Source of the DNA: Paludibacter propionicigenes WB4
Lineage (GTDB): Bacteria > Bacteroidota > Bacteroidia > Bacteroidales > Paludibacteraceae
Length of the DNA stretch: 64,000 nt
NCBI RefSeq assembly: GCF_000183135.1
Contig: NC_014734.1
Span: forward strand, 372,001-436,000
Direction: 5' to 3'
Under the pieces are notes generated by a model. The model was not told the DNA's origin, searched no databases, and was given only the letters and a program-made list of their open reading frames with translations. The translations under genes and the position numbers were made by a program. The first letter of the stretch is position 1. Every line of letters starts with the position of its first letter. Positions 49,057 through 58,124 of this stretch are shown here, one piece after another.

Positions 49057-50214
49057 TCAATCCTTTATATATTCTGCCATGTTTTTCACCAATTCCTCCC
49101 AATATGAGGTGGTAAAAAGAATTTTTCCTTCGGGAGATATAAATACATAATGTGGTGTTGCTTTCAATTTGTATTTTGTAGCGAGACCTGCAGATTCTTT
49201 CCTATCATTTAGATTGGTCCACGTTATTTTTGCAAATTGGTTTCCTATTTTCCACGCAGCTACTGTATTCATATTAATACCAACGATATTAAGTTTATCC
49301 TTTTGTTTTTCATAAATCTCCGCCAAGTCAGGAAATTTCATAATACAGGCACCACAACCGGAATTCCAAAAGTCTAAAAGGATATACCTCCCTCTATATT
49401 CTGCCAGATTATGTTTGTTGCCATCCAAATCGAATAAATCACCATCTACCATCATGTCACCTGCCTTAACTGTTTTAGGAGGATAAAGGAGAGTGTAGAT
49501 GCTATATCCTTCAACACTTTCTTTTTGTTGTTTTGTCAATTGGCGGTAAATTTGCTTCAACTCTAACAGTTTTGACTTATTGTTTTTATTTTTCATTTCT
49601 GTAACAGCTCTATTTAAAACTTCCATGCCCGCAATGGTTTTTATCGGTTTTTGTTTTAATAGCTCTATTTCCTTTATAACTATTCTATTGATTATTGTTT
49701 TGGTCAATTTATTTAATGAGTCGGTAAGAGCTTTTTTTCTCGATGTTTCGAGATTTCCCTTAGCTATAGTATTTTTTTCGACATCTACATATTGATATTT
49801 ATCCCAATCTGTTTTATTTATCTTGATAAACCTGCTTCGCTCTATCTGTTCAGGAATATCACTTTTTACATCCCATGTATATATCCATTTGTTGTTTCCG
49901 GTTACTTCTATCACAGAACCGGGTTTTACCCAAATATCCAATGACATTGTTGGAAATTCACTTTCATTAGGACCACGAAACAATGAGTATTTTTCTTTCC
50001 CATTCTCAACCTTCCATTTAAACATAAACTTACCATTCCTTACGGTATCCGAACTTGCTTGCAATCCGAAAGCTCCTTCCTCTTTCATTAAAAGAATCAC
50101 TGTACTATCTGCTACATTTTTAAGCGTACCTTTAATTACAAACTCTTTTCCCCCTTGAGCAAAAGCGCTGAAAGATAGAAAAACGGATAACAACGAAATT
50201 ATGATTCTTTTCAT
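49057..50214 (-). CDS. TlpA-like thioredoxin protein with N-terminal DUF4369-like domain
   Basis: The 385-residue product has a signal peptide (~1-20, 'SAFAQG'), a DUF4369-like beta domain (~22-120, 'FVIKGTLKNVADSTVILLM'), a helical middle, and a C-terminal thioredoxin fold (~245-380). The redox site is 'SGCGACIMKFPDL' (C-x-x-C at about residue 287), followed by the cis-Pro in 'KATPHYVFI'. It should act as a periplasmic disulfide reductase or oxidoreductase. It sits between blaR1-like and GLPGLI genes, so it may maintain disulfides in the products of this locus. Confidence 0.87.
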   Translation of the reverse strand: MKRIIISLLSVFLSFSAFAQGGKEFVIKGTLKNVADSTVILLMKEEGAFGLQASSDTVRNGKFMFKWKVENGKEKYSLFRGPNESEFPTMSLDIWVKPGSVIEVTGNNKWIYTWDVKSDIPEQIERSRFIKINKTDWDKYQYVDVEKNTIAKGNLETSRKKALTDSLNKLTKTIINRIVIKEIELLKQKPIKTIAGMEVLNRAVTEMKNKNNKSKLLELKQIYRQLTKQQKESVEGYSIYTLLYPPKTVKAGDMMVDGDLFDLDGNKHNLAEYRGRYILLDFWNSGCGACIMKFPDLAEIYEKQKDKLNIVGINMNTVAAWKIGNQFAKITWTNLNDRKESAGLATKYKLKATPHYVFISPEGKILFTTSYWEELVKNMAEYIKD

Positions 50215-50307
50215 ACTGATTACTAATTTATTGTTCTTTGCAAAGTTGTATTACTTTTTTTTCATTTCGATTAATACCACTTCATTCTTATCTATTTTGT
50301 CAGATAA

Positions 50308-51939
50308 TCATCGGGCGATAGTAGTGTCCATAGGTATGGTTATAGCCTCTATATTAGCAATCGAAATTTGTATAGGGTTAGCTGGTGCTTCCTTACCATC
50401 AACCGAAGTAAGTGGTTGATGCACATCTTTATGAAATGTAGCATTGAACCGAAGACCTTTATTGTTTTTGACTTCATTCGATGCTGAACCTGCATCTTTT
50501 TCTTTGTCATAAACAAGTTCTGCATGTAATTTGAGCGGTTTACTTGTGTTGATTTTCAATTCGTTATTTGTTGAACTGGCAGCATTCTTCTTAGTCGTAA
50601 TCAATATTACGCCATTCTTACCCTTATCTCCATATAGTTTGGTAGCAGAAGCATCTTTCAAAACTTCAATACTTAAAATATCATTCGGATTGATTGCATC
50701 AATACTTTGAAAGTATTCTTTCCCATCAACAATTATCATTGGTTTTGCTGTACCATTAAGATTTAAACCCAATGGACTATGATTTGCTTTTGATTCCGTT
50801 ACTAACTGTGTTCCATACCCCACAACACGAATATCTTCGTTTGGGCTTAGTCGCACTTTAATTTTTGAGTCAGGTGCTACAGTGTCACCAACAATAATTT
50901 GGGGAGTGACTGTTTCGTTATTTTTTACATCCACTTTCCTTATTCTTACAACGGACGGGGTTGGTTTTTGAGTAGAATCAGCCGCAGAAAGTTCTGATTT
51001 AATCATCTCTTTCAAATCAGCGGCTTTGGCTTTCAGTCCACTAAAGGAGAGAACTACTATACAAAGCATGACAGATAAGCCAATGGTTCCGTAAAGCCAT
51101 TTCTGACGGGAAGAGGATTTTGTGCCCATTGTCATTTTGATTCGTTTGTGTAAATTGTTGTATTCGAAATTATTAGCTAAGGCAAACTTGTATTCACCCA
51201 CGCATTGGCGGATGAGTGATAGGTGGTAGTTTTTGGCGTTGGCACCTTCAGCCAGTACTTTCTCGTCGGCCTGATATTCGTGAATGGTTTGCAGTTCCAG
51301 CCGTAGCAACCAGGCAAACGGATTGAACCAGAAAACGAGGGAATACAGATCGAGAAAGAGCAAATCGTACGAATGCCCAAAAGCTACGTGGGCTTGCTCG
51401 TGACGAATAATATCCTTATTTTCATCAGTAAAATCGTCCTTTGACAGCACAATGTACTTCATCCAGCTGAAGGGTGAAACCTTCTTGTCGGAAATGCACA
51501 GCAAGCTATTATCATCCAATTGAGCTTTTTGAGTCAGCCGGATAATGCGACTCATGCGGATAAAGCTGATGGAAAACCGCATCAAAGCAAGGGTAAAACC
51601 TATCAGATATATTACTCCGAAAATTTTTATCCCCGGAATTTCTGTGGCTGGTGTAGATTCTATTGTGGAACCATTAAAATATCCCCCAGCTTTCAATAGC
51701 GCTAGTACCTGTTCGACTGTGAGTTGTGAGGTTGCTGTTTCCACCTTGGGTTGGAAGAAGCTTATTATCGGCAGCGTTATCGTAAACAAGGGCAGCACTA
51801 GGGTCATGACCACCATGCAAAGCACTACAATTCGATTAAGGGCATGAAACGTCCTTTTACTCAGAATAAACTTAAAAAAGAGGTACAGAATGGTGGCAGC
51901 AATGCTTACACGTAGCAGATAAAAAAGTGTTGTTTCCAT
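50308..51939 (-). CDS. BlaR1-type M56 peptidase sensor with C-terminal TonB-plug-like segment
   Basis: The 543-residue product has membrane helices at ~5-25, ~37-62, ~105-128 and ~282-305. The M56 zinc peptidase site 'HEQAHVAFGH' (180-189) lies between them, with a probable third ligand in 'IHEYQADEK' (~219-227). Behind the last helix is an extracytoplasmic region (~310-543). Part of it (~385-450; 'RVVGYGTQ', 'AINPNDILSIEVLKDASATKLYG', 'GVILITTKK') looks like a TonB-receptor plug motif where BlaR1 of Gram-positives has a penicillin-binding domain. It would sense an envelope signal and cleave the BlaI-type repressor encoded 21 bp upstream. The ligand is unknown, and beta-lactam sensing is not implied. 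Confidence 0.88.
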   Translation of the reverse strand: METTLFYLLRVSIAATILYLFFKFILSKRTFHALNRIVVLCMVVMTLVLPLFTITLPIISFFQPKVETATSQLTVEQVLALLKAGGYFNGSTIESTPATEIPGIKIFGVIYLIGFTLALMRFSISFIRMSRIIRLTQKAQLDDNSLLCISDKKVSPFSWMKYIVLSKDDFTDENKDIIRHEQAHVAFGHSYDLLFLDLYSLVFWFNPFAWLLRLELQTIHEYQADEKVLAEGANAKNYHLSLIRQCVGEYKFALANNFEYNNLHKRIKMTMGTKSSSRQKWLYGTIGLSVMLCIVVLSFSGLKAKAADLKEMIKSELSAADSTQKPTPSVVRIRKVDVKNNETVTPQIIVGDTVAPDSKIKVRLSPNEDIRVVGYGTQLVTESKANHSPLGLNLNGTAKPMIIVDGKEYFQSIDAINPNDILSIEVLKDASATKLYGDKGKNGVILITTKKNAASSTNNELKINTSKPLKLHAELVYDKEKDAGSASNEVKNNKGLRFNATFHKDVHQPLTSVDGKEAPANPIQISIANIEAITIPMDTTIAR

Positions 51940-51960
51940 ATCTTAGCGTATTAGAGGTTG

Positions 51961-52329
51961 TCATTTATTTTTAGCTGATTTTTCAACTTCATCCAGCAAT
52001 TTCCTGATTTCGTCTATCGATATATCATCCGACTTGATAAATGAATTGACTACATTCAGATATGAATTGTTGAAGTATTTCTTCACCACATTTTTCAACG
52101 TCCGGCTTTGGTAATCCTCAGCCTGAATAACGGGGAAGTAACGGTAGGTAGTTCCAAAGCTCTCGTGATCTAGGAACTCTTTTTCTTCCAAAGCGCGCAC
52201 GTAAGTAGAAAGCGTGTTGAAATGCGGTTTCGGATCAGGATATTTGTCCACTAATTGTTTTACAAACAGGGGTCCTTCTGCCCAAAAAAACTGCATGATT
52301 TCTTCTTCTTTGGTGGTTAGTTCTTTCAT
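51961..52329 (-). CDS. BlaI/MecI/CopY-family repressor
   Basis: The 122-residue product has the BlaI winged helix (residues 1-~75: 'MKELTTKEEEIMQFFWAEGPLFVKQLVDKYPD', 'FNTLSTYVRALEEKEFL') and a C-terminal dimerisation helix region (~80-122). The scissile region between the two would be cut when the BlaR1-type protease is activated. It is the first gene of the locus. Three operator dyads lie directly upstream of its start, so it very likely represses its own transcription together with the downstream genes. Confidence 0.93.
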   Translation of the reverse strand: MKELTTKEEEIMQFFWAEGPLFVKQLVDKYPDPKPHFNTLSTYVRALEEKEFLDHESFGTTYRYFPVIQAEDYQSRTLKNVVKKYFNNSYLNVVNSFIKSDDISIDEIRKLLDEVEKSAKNK

Positions 52330-52356
52330 TTTTCCTTTTATTGATTAATTACGATG

Positions 52357-52364
52357 CAAACATA
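52357..52364 (-). promoter_or_regulatory. -7 promoter element of the blaI-blaR1 locus
   Basis: CAAACATA on the plus strand reads TATGTTTG on the minus strand, 28 bp upstream of the blaI start and directly abutting the first operator. Confidence 0.6.
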
Positions 52365-52423
52365 AACTAATATTTTTAGTTGAACAACTATTTATTATAG
52401 TTTTTGAACTAATATTTATAGTT
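52365..52423. promoter_or_regulatory. Three tandem BlaI-type operators with 21-bp spacing
   Basis: Three 17-bp dyads of the form AACTAnnnnnnnTAGTT occur at 52365-52381 (AACTAATATTTTTAGTT), 52386-52402 (AACTATTTATTATAGTT) and 52407-52423 (AACTAATATTTATAGTT). Each starts exactly 21 bp after the last. They cover the promoter region from the -7 element outwards, across the -33 position. This is the arrangement expected for cooperative binding of a BlaI/MecI-type repressor on one face of the helix. Confidence 0.8.
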
Positions 52424-52501
52424 TAACTTCGTTTAACTCTAAAACGACTCAAATAAAATGGGATAAGTTGTCATAATTGAATGTTTAGTTTTCATTATCT
52501 A

Positions 52502-52642
52502 TCGCCGCGATGCGGCTTTCATTGTTATTGGGATTCCTTGTTCTATCAAACTTTCGGTGCTCTGCACCTGTATTAGTCACATAGTGGCGAGAGTTTGGTT
52601 GAATTCGCCGATCTAAATGATATGTAAGCCGCATGGCGGCGA
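52502..52642. repeat. Long imperfect inverted repeat (REP-like)
   Basis: TCGCCGCGATGCGGCTT (52502-52518) and AAGCCGCATGGCGGCGA (52626-52642) are inverted with one mismatch. Pairing continues inwards through CAAACTTTCG / CGAGAGTTTGG, so most of the 141 bp could fold as a single hairpin. It is non-coding, between blaI and the hydrolase gene. Confidence 0.65.
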
Positions 52643-52771
52643 CACAGCATTTTAAATTTAGCGATGCAATATTTTATCGATTATTTCTATAAAAAAAACC
52701 GCCCAACATTCAGCAGTTGGACGGTTCAATCAATTTCGTTGCAGGATGCAACACCTATGTCAATAAAGCAA

Positions 52772-53686
52772 TTAAGGCATTTTCTTTTTATCGTATTTCC
52801 ATTCAGGTAAGTTCGACAAGCCGGCAGGATTACCTGTAAACATTTTTGCAGCTTCCAAGTCGCCTTTCAGTTGCCACTGAAACCATGCTGTTGCTACTTT
52901 GGCAAATTCACCACCATGAGGTTTGCTGTAGGTTCCGCCATGACCAACATTCAGGTTGGCAACAAAAACCGGAACATGATTGATGCGTTTGAAATCGTCC
53001 ATACCATTGTTGTAAGCAATATCCGTTTCGCCACCAAGGATATAAAGTGTTGGAGTATGCAGTTTCAACAGATGATCTTTCTTGAGGTTTGGCATTCCGC
53101 TCATTCCACCTCCTGCATCGCCCAAAATACCGCTGTTGCAGATTACAGCTGTAGTTACGCGCGGATCGGGAGCTGTTTCCAATGTCTGAAGCCCACCACA
53201 CGACATACCGCTTACGGCAATTTTGGTAATATCAATCTTGTTATAATACGGGCTTTTCTTGTCGCTGTTTTGAGCAATAGCCCAGTTAATGGCATCAACC
53301 ATTTGCGACGAAGTAGATTTTCCACCTCCACGTTCCCCTTCCAGAGGCATTGGACCAATGGCAATAATCAGAAAACCATGCGAAGCTACTTCAGATAAAA
53401 AGTTGATATGTTCCCACGGAGAATTAGCACAAGCACCGTTACCCCAGGCAATGATGGGTAATTTCTTTTTCTCGCCAAATGCACTTAAGTCTTTTGGACG
53501 GAACACTGTATGGGTTGGGAGTGTACTTTCAATAAGCATAATAGCACTGTAAGCACCGGTTCCACCATCTTCCACCACTCTTGATGTAGGTCGGGTTACC
53601 GGAGCACTTCCCTGAGCGAATGCAGAATTTTGAAAACAGAATGCGGTAAATGCAAAGAGAATAACATAAAAATAGTTTTTCTTCAT
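52772..53686 (-). CDS. Secreted alpha/beta hydrolase
   Basis: The 304-residue product has a signal peptide (~1-25, 'NSAFAQ') and a hydrolase fold similar to PET-hydrolase/dienelactone-like families: 'LPIIAWGNGACANSPWEH' (oxyanion region), 'HGFLIIAIGP', the nucleophile Ser in 'VSGMSCGG' (~167), a probable acid Asp in 'LGGETDIAYNN' and the His in 'VGHGGTYSKPHGG'. It should be an esterase acting in the periplasm or outside. The natural substrate is unknown, though acetyl or feruloyl esters of hemicellulose would fit the glycosidases nearby. It stands alone. Confidence 0.83.
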   Translation of the reverse strand: MKKNYFYVILFAFTAFCFQNSAFAQGSAPVTRPTSRVVEDGGTGAYSAIMLIESTLPTHTVFRPKDLSAFGEKKKLPIIAWGNGACANSPWEHINFLSEVASHGFLIIAIGPMPLEGERGGGKSTSSQMVDAINWAIAQNSDKKSPYYNKIDITKIAVSGMSCGGLQTLETAPDPRVTTAVICNSGILGDAGGGMSGMPNLKKDHLLKLHTPTLYILGGETDIAYNNGMDDFKRINHVPVFVANLNVGHGGTYSKPHGGEFAKVATAWFQWQLKGDLEAAKMFTGNPAGLSNLPEWKYDKKKMP

Positions 53687-54032
53687 AATGTAATTAGAAA
53701 TTAAGTTTAATAATTGTTTTTGCTTGGTTTAATTTGATGCTCCAAATGTATATATTTATTTTTTGATTTGCCCTGTTTATTGTTGAATCTGAATTGATGT
53801 TTATAATATTGAGTGTTTGATTATTTCTTATCTCAAAAGATACTTTGTATTGTTCGGAATTATTACTCATAGAGCTAAATGCTAACTTGCTATTAAGCAA
53901 GCCAGCTTTTAGGTTTGTGTGCTACTAATGTTAAAATTATTCATTCATGTTTTACACACGATTAAAATCATATTGTTTACTCTGTATGCCGAAAAAGTTC
54001 ACGAAAAACAGTTAATGAAATATAATATATTA

Positions 54033-54044
54033 TAATCGCGATTA
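54033..54044. promoter_or_regulatory. 12-bp perfect palindrome upstream of the nuo operon
   Basis: TAATCGCGATTA is perfectly symmetric and lies 185 bp upstream of nuoA. The rest of the 540-bp gap (53687-54228) is A+T-rich without a gene. A weak -7-like word TTCCTTTG occurs at 54186-54193. Confidence 0.35.
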
Positions 54045-54228
54045 ACACTGTCTTTTTGATTTGTGATTAAGTATTTGTATATTAGTTTATTGTACTAAAT
54101 GTAACGTCGGGATTGCAAAATTGGGTATAGCCCTCAAAAATGGGTTTTTAACCGCTTAATATTCGTTGAAGTAAAAAAAAAATCGTTCCTTTGCACCGTT
54201 TTTAGGCAAATAAAATTTATTCATATAT

Positions 54229-54582
54229 ATGAGCAGTTTATCGCTTTTTCTGGTAGTAGTACTCACCGGAGTCGCATTGGTTATTGCCGGACTTGGTATA
54301 GCCATTTTGTTAGCACCAAAATCATTCAATCTCCAAAAAGGAGAACCTTATGAATGTGGTATCCCAACACACGGCACATCGTGGATGCAGTTTAAGGCAG
54401 GTTATTATTTGTATGCCATTTTGTATTTAATGTTCGACGTGGAAACAATTTTCTTGTTCCCATGGTCTACCATTGTGCGCGACTTAGGATACACCGGATT
54501 GTACAGTATTATGTTTTTCGTGGTAATTCTTGGTTTAGGCCTTGCTTATGCATGGAAGAAAGGAGTATTAAAATGGAATTAA
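54229..54582 (+). CDS. nuoA: NADH-quinone oxidoreductase subunit A
   Basis: The 117-residue product has three membrane helices and the NuoA signature '[12 protein letters not shown]' (~38-49) and '[21 protein letters not shown]' (~60-80). It forms part of the junction between the membrane and peripheral arms. It is the first gene of the nuo operon. Its last 10 bp overlap nuoB, whose ribosome site AAGGAG (54560-54565) lies inside nuoA. Confidence 0.95.
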   Translation: MSSLSLFLVVVLTGVALVIAGLGIAILLAPKSFNLQKGEPYECGIPTHGTSWMQFKAGYYLYAILYLMFDVETIFLFPWSTIVRDLGYTGLYSIMFFVVILGLGLAYAWKKGVLKWN

Positions 54583-55136
54583 AAAATATCAATATAAAAG
54601 GAATTCCTACCGCGGAATTTAACGACAACGAGTATTTGGAAAATTACATCAAAGAACTCGAGGCCAATGGCGTAAATGTCGTTTTGAGTAAAATAGATGA
54701 GTTGATAAACTGGGGTCGTTCCAATTCTGTTTGGCCGTTGATTTACGCTACAAGTTGTTGTGGTATTGAATTTATGGCTTCTGCAGCTGCTCACCATGAT
54801 ATCTCTCGTTTCGGTATGGAGGTTACACGTAACAGTCCGCGTCAGGCCGATTTGATGATTGTGGCCGGAACTATGGTTCATAAAATGGCTCCACTTATTA
54901 AGCGTGTGTACGATCAGATGGCTGAACCGAAATATGTGGTGGCCATGGGTGCCTGTGCTATATCAGGAGGTCCGTTTGTAAATTCATATCATGTGGTACC
55001 GGGTGTAGATCAGATTATTCCTGTGGACGTTTATATTCCTGGTTGCCCACCACGTCCGGAATCATTATTCTATGGCTTAATGCAGTTACAACGTAAAATT
55101 AAGCTTGAACAGTTTTTGGGACATAAACAACGATAA
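54573..55136 (+). CDS. nuoB: NADH-quinone oxidoreductase subunit B
   Basis: The start is set at the ATG at 54573, 7 bp after AAGGAG, giving 187 residues. An upstream in-frame extension would lie inside nuoA. The N2 [4Fe-4S] cluster ligands are visible in '[10 protein letters not shown]', 'MGACAISGG' and '[10 protein letters not shown]'. NuoB carries the last cluster before quinone. It overlaps nuoA by 10 bp. Confidence 0.96.
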   Translation: MELKNINIKGIPTAEFNDNEYLENYIKELEANGVNVVLSKIDELINWGRSNSVWPLIYATSCCGIEFMASAAAHHDISRFGMEVTRNSPRQADLMIVAGTMVHKMAPLIKRVYDQMAEPKYVVAMGACAISGGPFVNSYHVVPGVDQIIPVDVYIPGCPPRPESLFYGLMQLQRKIKLEQFLGHKQR

Positions 55137-55210
55137 AACGATGACAAAAGTCGATTGTCGAAAGACAAGATACCAGACTTTTGACCTTTGACATAAGACA
55201 TTCAAGAAAA

Positions 55211-56839
55211 ATGGAAAATATAAAAAAGCTAATACTTAATACTGTACCAACTGCAGTTATTGAAGAAAAGCAAAAACTAACAGTTACCGTTGCTTCGGAC
55301 AAATTACATTTGTTAGCTAAAACGCTTCGCGACAATGTAGAACTTCCGTTCGATATGCTGGTAAAACTTATCGGTATGGATCGTGGAGAAGAACTGGGTG
55401 TAAACTACCTGCTTTGTTCATCTACCGATTTATCAAAGGAACTGGTTCTGAAAACAGGCACAACCGACAGAGAAAATCCATTGTTATACTCGGTAACTGA
55501 CTTGTTCGAAACTGCACATTACAATGAGCGCGAAGTGTACGCACTGTTAGGTATCCGTTTTATCAACAATCCGGATATGCGCAAGTTTTTCCTTAACGCC
55601 GACTGGAATGGTTATCCATTGCGCAAGGACTATGATGCAAATCCTGAACTGAATGCATTATCGCTCGAAAGTAAAGATATTATTGACGTTGCGCCACGCA
55701 TCATGGAAATTGATGGTAAACTGGTGGAAGAAAATGTCAATATCTTCGAAGAAGATGATTATATCATTAATATAGGCCCACAGCACCCTTCTACTCACGG
55801 AGTAATGCATTTCCGTACTGCACTGGATGGTGAAATCGTAAAGAAAATAGATGTTCACAGTGGTTATATACACCGTGGTATCGAAAAACTCAGCGAAAGC
55901 CTTACTTATCCTCAAATACTTCACTTTACAGATCGTCTTGATTATCTTTCTGCCAATATCAACCGCCATGGTTTGTGTCTTTGTGTAGAAAAAGCAGCTG
56001 AAATTGAAGTTCCTGAGCGCGCTCAATATATCCGTACTATAATGGATGAGCTTAACCGTATTGATTCTCACTTATTGGCTTGGGCTTGTCAGACCAATGA
56101 CCTTGGAGCCACTACTGCTTTTATCTATGGTATGCGCGAGCGCGAGATTATTCTTGACATTTTTGAAAAAACCTGCGGTGGACGTTTAATTATCAATCAG
56201 AATGTGATTGGTGGTGTAATGTTCGATATCTACAACGAATTTCAGAAAGATGTAAAAGCATTTATTCCTTACATGAGAACTAAACTGGTTGAATATGACC
56301 GTTTCTTCTCTCACAACGTAATTGCGTTAGGTCGTATGATAGGAATTGGTAATATGTCTAAAGAAGATGCTATTAATTACGCTGTTACGGGACCTGCCGG
56401 ACGTGGATCAGGTTGGTCGTGCGACATACGTAAACACATACCTTATGCGCTTTACGATAAAGTGGAATTCAAGGAAATTATTCGTACAGAAGGCGACTCG
56501 TATGCCCGCTACCTGAACCGTTTGGATGAAATTGAGCAATCTCTGCATATCATAGAACAATTGATTGATAATATACCTGAAGGTGATGTTTGTGCTAAAA
56601 CAAAAGCCATTATCAAACTTCCTGAAGGTGAGTATTTCTCACGTGTAGAAGCTTGTCGTGGTGAATTCGGTGTATTTATCGAAAGCCGTGGCGACAAAAC
56701 TCCATATCGTTTGAAATTCCGTTCGCCTTCTATGGCTTTGGTTTCTGCTATGCCTTTGATTTGTAAAAATGAAAAAATATCAGACTTTATTGGTATTGGT
56801 GGTTCTATGGACTACGTGATTCCGGATATTGACAGATGA
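55211..56839 (+). CDS. nuoCD: Fused NADH-quinone oxidoreductase subunits C and D
   Basis: The start is set at the ATG at 55211 (MENIKKLIL), giving 542 residues. An ATG at 55181 lies in the low-complexity spacer. Residues 1-~150 are NuoC ('VTDLFETAHYNEREVYALLGI', 'GYPLRKDYD'). Residues ~170-542 are NuoD ('INIGPQHPSTHGVMHF', 'HRGIEKLSE', 'GRLIINQNVIGGV', terminal 'SMDYVIPDIDR'). The fusion is normal for several phyla. NuoD forms the quinone site with NuoB. Confidence 0.95.
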   Translation: MENIKKLILNTVPTAVIEEKQKLTVTVASDKLHLLAKTLRDNVELPFDMLVKLIGMDRGEELGVNYLLCSSTDLSKELVLKTGTTDRENPLLYSVTDLFETAHYNEREVYALLGIRFINNPDMRKFFLNADWNGYPLRKDYDANPELNALSLESKDIIDVAPRIMEIDGKLVEENVNIFEEDDYIINIGPQHPSTHGVMHFRTALDGEIVKKIDVHSGYIHRGIEKLSESLTYPQILHFTDRLDYLSANINRHGLCLCVEKAAEIEVPERAQYIRTIMDELNRIDSHLLAWACQTNDLGATTAFIYGMREREIILDIFEKTCGGRLIINQNVIGGVMFDIYNEFQKDVKAFIPYMRTKLVEYDRFFSHNVIALGRMIGIGNMSKEDAINYAVTGPAGRGSGWSCDIRKHIPYALYDKVEFKEIIRTEGDSYARYLNRLDEIEQSLHIIEQLIDNIPEGDVCAKTKAIIKLPEGEYFSRVEACRGEFGVFIESRGDKTPYRLKFRSPSMALVSAMPLICKNEKISDFIGIGGSMDYVIPDIDR

Positions 56840-56938
56840 TTTCATTGATATTTGCCTACGGCGATATTAGTTGTTATTAGTCTCCGGCGTTATTAAAATT
56901 CGTATAATTCGTTTTAATTCGAGAAATTCGTACATAAT

Positions 56939-58060
56939 ATGTTATTAAATTATTCACAACCATTAGAAATTAGCAACCTGACAACGTGGTTAGACACTAC
57001 ATTGAGAAGTAGTTTACCCGAATTTTGGGTATTATTGATTGAATTTGTTTTGGTCGCTGTTGTGCTGTTGACTGCTTACGCGGTTATTGCATTGATATTG
57101 ATTTATGCTGAGCGTAAAATTACAGCATTCTTTCAGGCGCGCTTCGGTCCCAATCGTGTAGGAAAATGGGGTTTGCTCCAGAGTGTGGCCGATATGATTA
57201 AGATTTTGCTGAAAGAAATTATCAAGATCAATCGTTCAGACCGCTTTTTGTTCTTTACGGCTCCTTTCTTTATGATTGTAGCATCAATGGGAACTTTTGG
57301 TGCAATTGCTTTTGGTAAAGGACTTCATGCTATTGACTTCAATATCGGTGTGTTGTATGTTACAGCGGTTTCATCGTTAGGAATTATTGGAGTGTTATTG
57401 GCAGGATGGTCAAGTAATAATAAATACTCCATGATTGGTGCTATGCGAAGTGGTGCTCAGTTTGTAAGTTATGAGCTTTCAGCCGGATTTGCATTGATGA
57501 CAATTGTAGTATTGGCGGGAACTATGCAGTTTTCTGAAATGATAGAAGGACAACGTTATTGTTGGAATATATTTAATGGACATATTTCGTCTATCATAGC
57601 TTTTGTTATTTATTTGATTTCAGGACATGCTGAAACTAACCGTGGTCCTTTTGACTTACCGGAGGCAGAATCTGAATTAACTGCCGGTTATCATACTGAG
57701 TACTCTGGACTTCAGTTTGGATTCTTCTATCTGGCTGAATATCTGAATATGTTTATTATTGCATCAATTGCTACTACAGTATTTTTAGGTGGATATATGC
57801 CAATTCAGGTTCATGGATGGGACTCATTCAACGGAATTATGGATTTCATTCCTTCTTACGTTTGGTTCTTCGGAAAAACTGCAGTTTTGATTTTCTTAAG
57901 CTTGTGGGTTCGTTGGTCATTCCCTCGTTTGCGTATTGACCAACTGTTGAATCTGGAATGGAAATACCTATTGCCAATCAATTTAGTGAATATCCTGGTT
58001 ATGGTTATTCTGGTTCTTACCGGTTTAACTCTCACCGATTTATTTCCCGGCTTATTTTAA
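56939..58060 (+). CDS. nuoH: NADH-quinone oxidoreductase subunit H
   Basis: The 373-residue product has eight or nine membrane helices and NuoH landmarks: '[20 protein letters not shown]' (~62-81), '[13 protein letters not shown]', '[24 protein letters not shown]' (~232-255), and the C-terminal '[15 protein letters not shown]'. It builds the quinone channel. It directly follows nuoCD: the nuoE, nuoF and nuoG genes found here in other bacteria are absent. Confidence 0.95.
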   Translation: MLLNYSQPLEISNLTTWLDTTLRSSLPEFWVLLIEFVLVAVVLLTAYAVIALILIYAERKITAFFQARFGPNRVGKWGLLQSVADMIKILLKEIIKINRSDRFLFFTAPFFMIVASMGTFGAIAFGKGLHAIDFNIGVLYVTAVSSLGIIGVLLAGWSSNNKYSMIGAMRSGAQFVSYELSAGFALMTIVVLAGTMQFSEMIEGQRYCWNIFNGHISSIIAFVIYLISGHAETNRGPFDLPEAESELTAGYHTEYSGLQFGFFYLAEYLNMFIIASIATTVFLGGYMPIQVHGWDSFNGIMDFIPSYVWFFGKTAVLIFLSLWVRWSFPRLRIDQLLNLEWKYLLPINLVNILVMVILVLTGLTLTDLFPGLF

Positions 58061-58124
58061 ATAGAGATAATAAGTATAAATCTAAGGGCAATAAACGAAT
58101 TGTGAATTATAAATTATTTATTAG

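Noticed and set aside
50308-52329. Beta-lactam resistance locus
   Set aside because: No beta-lactamase or penicillin-binding sensor domain is present. BlaI/BlaR1-like pairs in this phylum often control other genes.
53694-53900. 68-codon minus-strand open frame upstream of the hydrolase gene
   Set aside because: Asn/Ile/Lys-rich, as expected from A+T-rich non-coding DNA, with no recognisable features.
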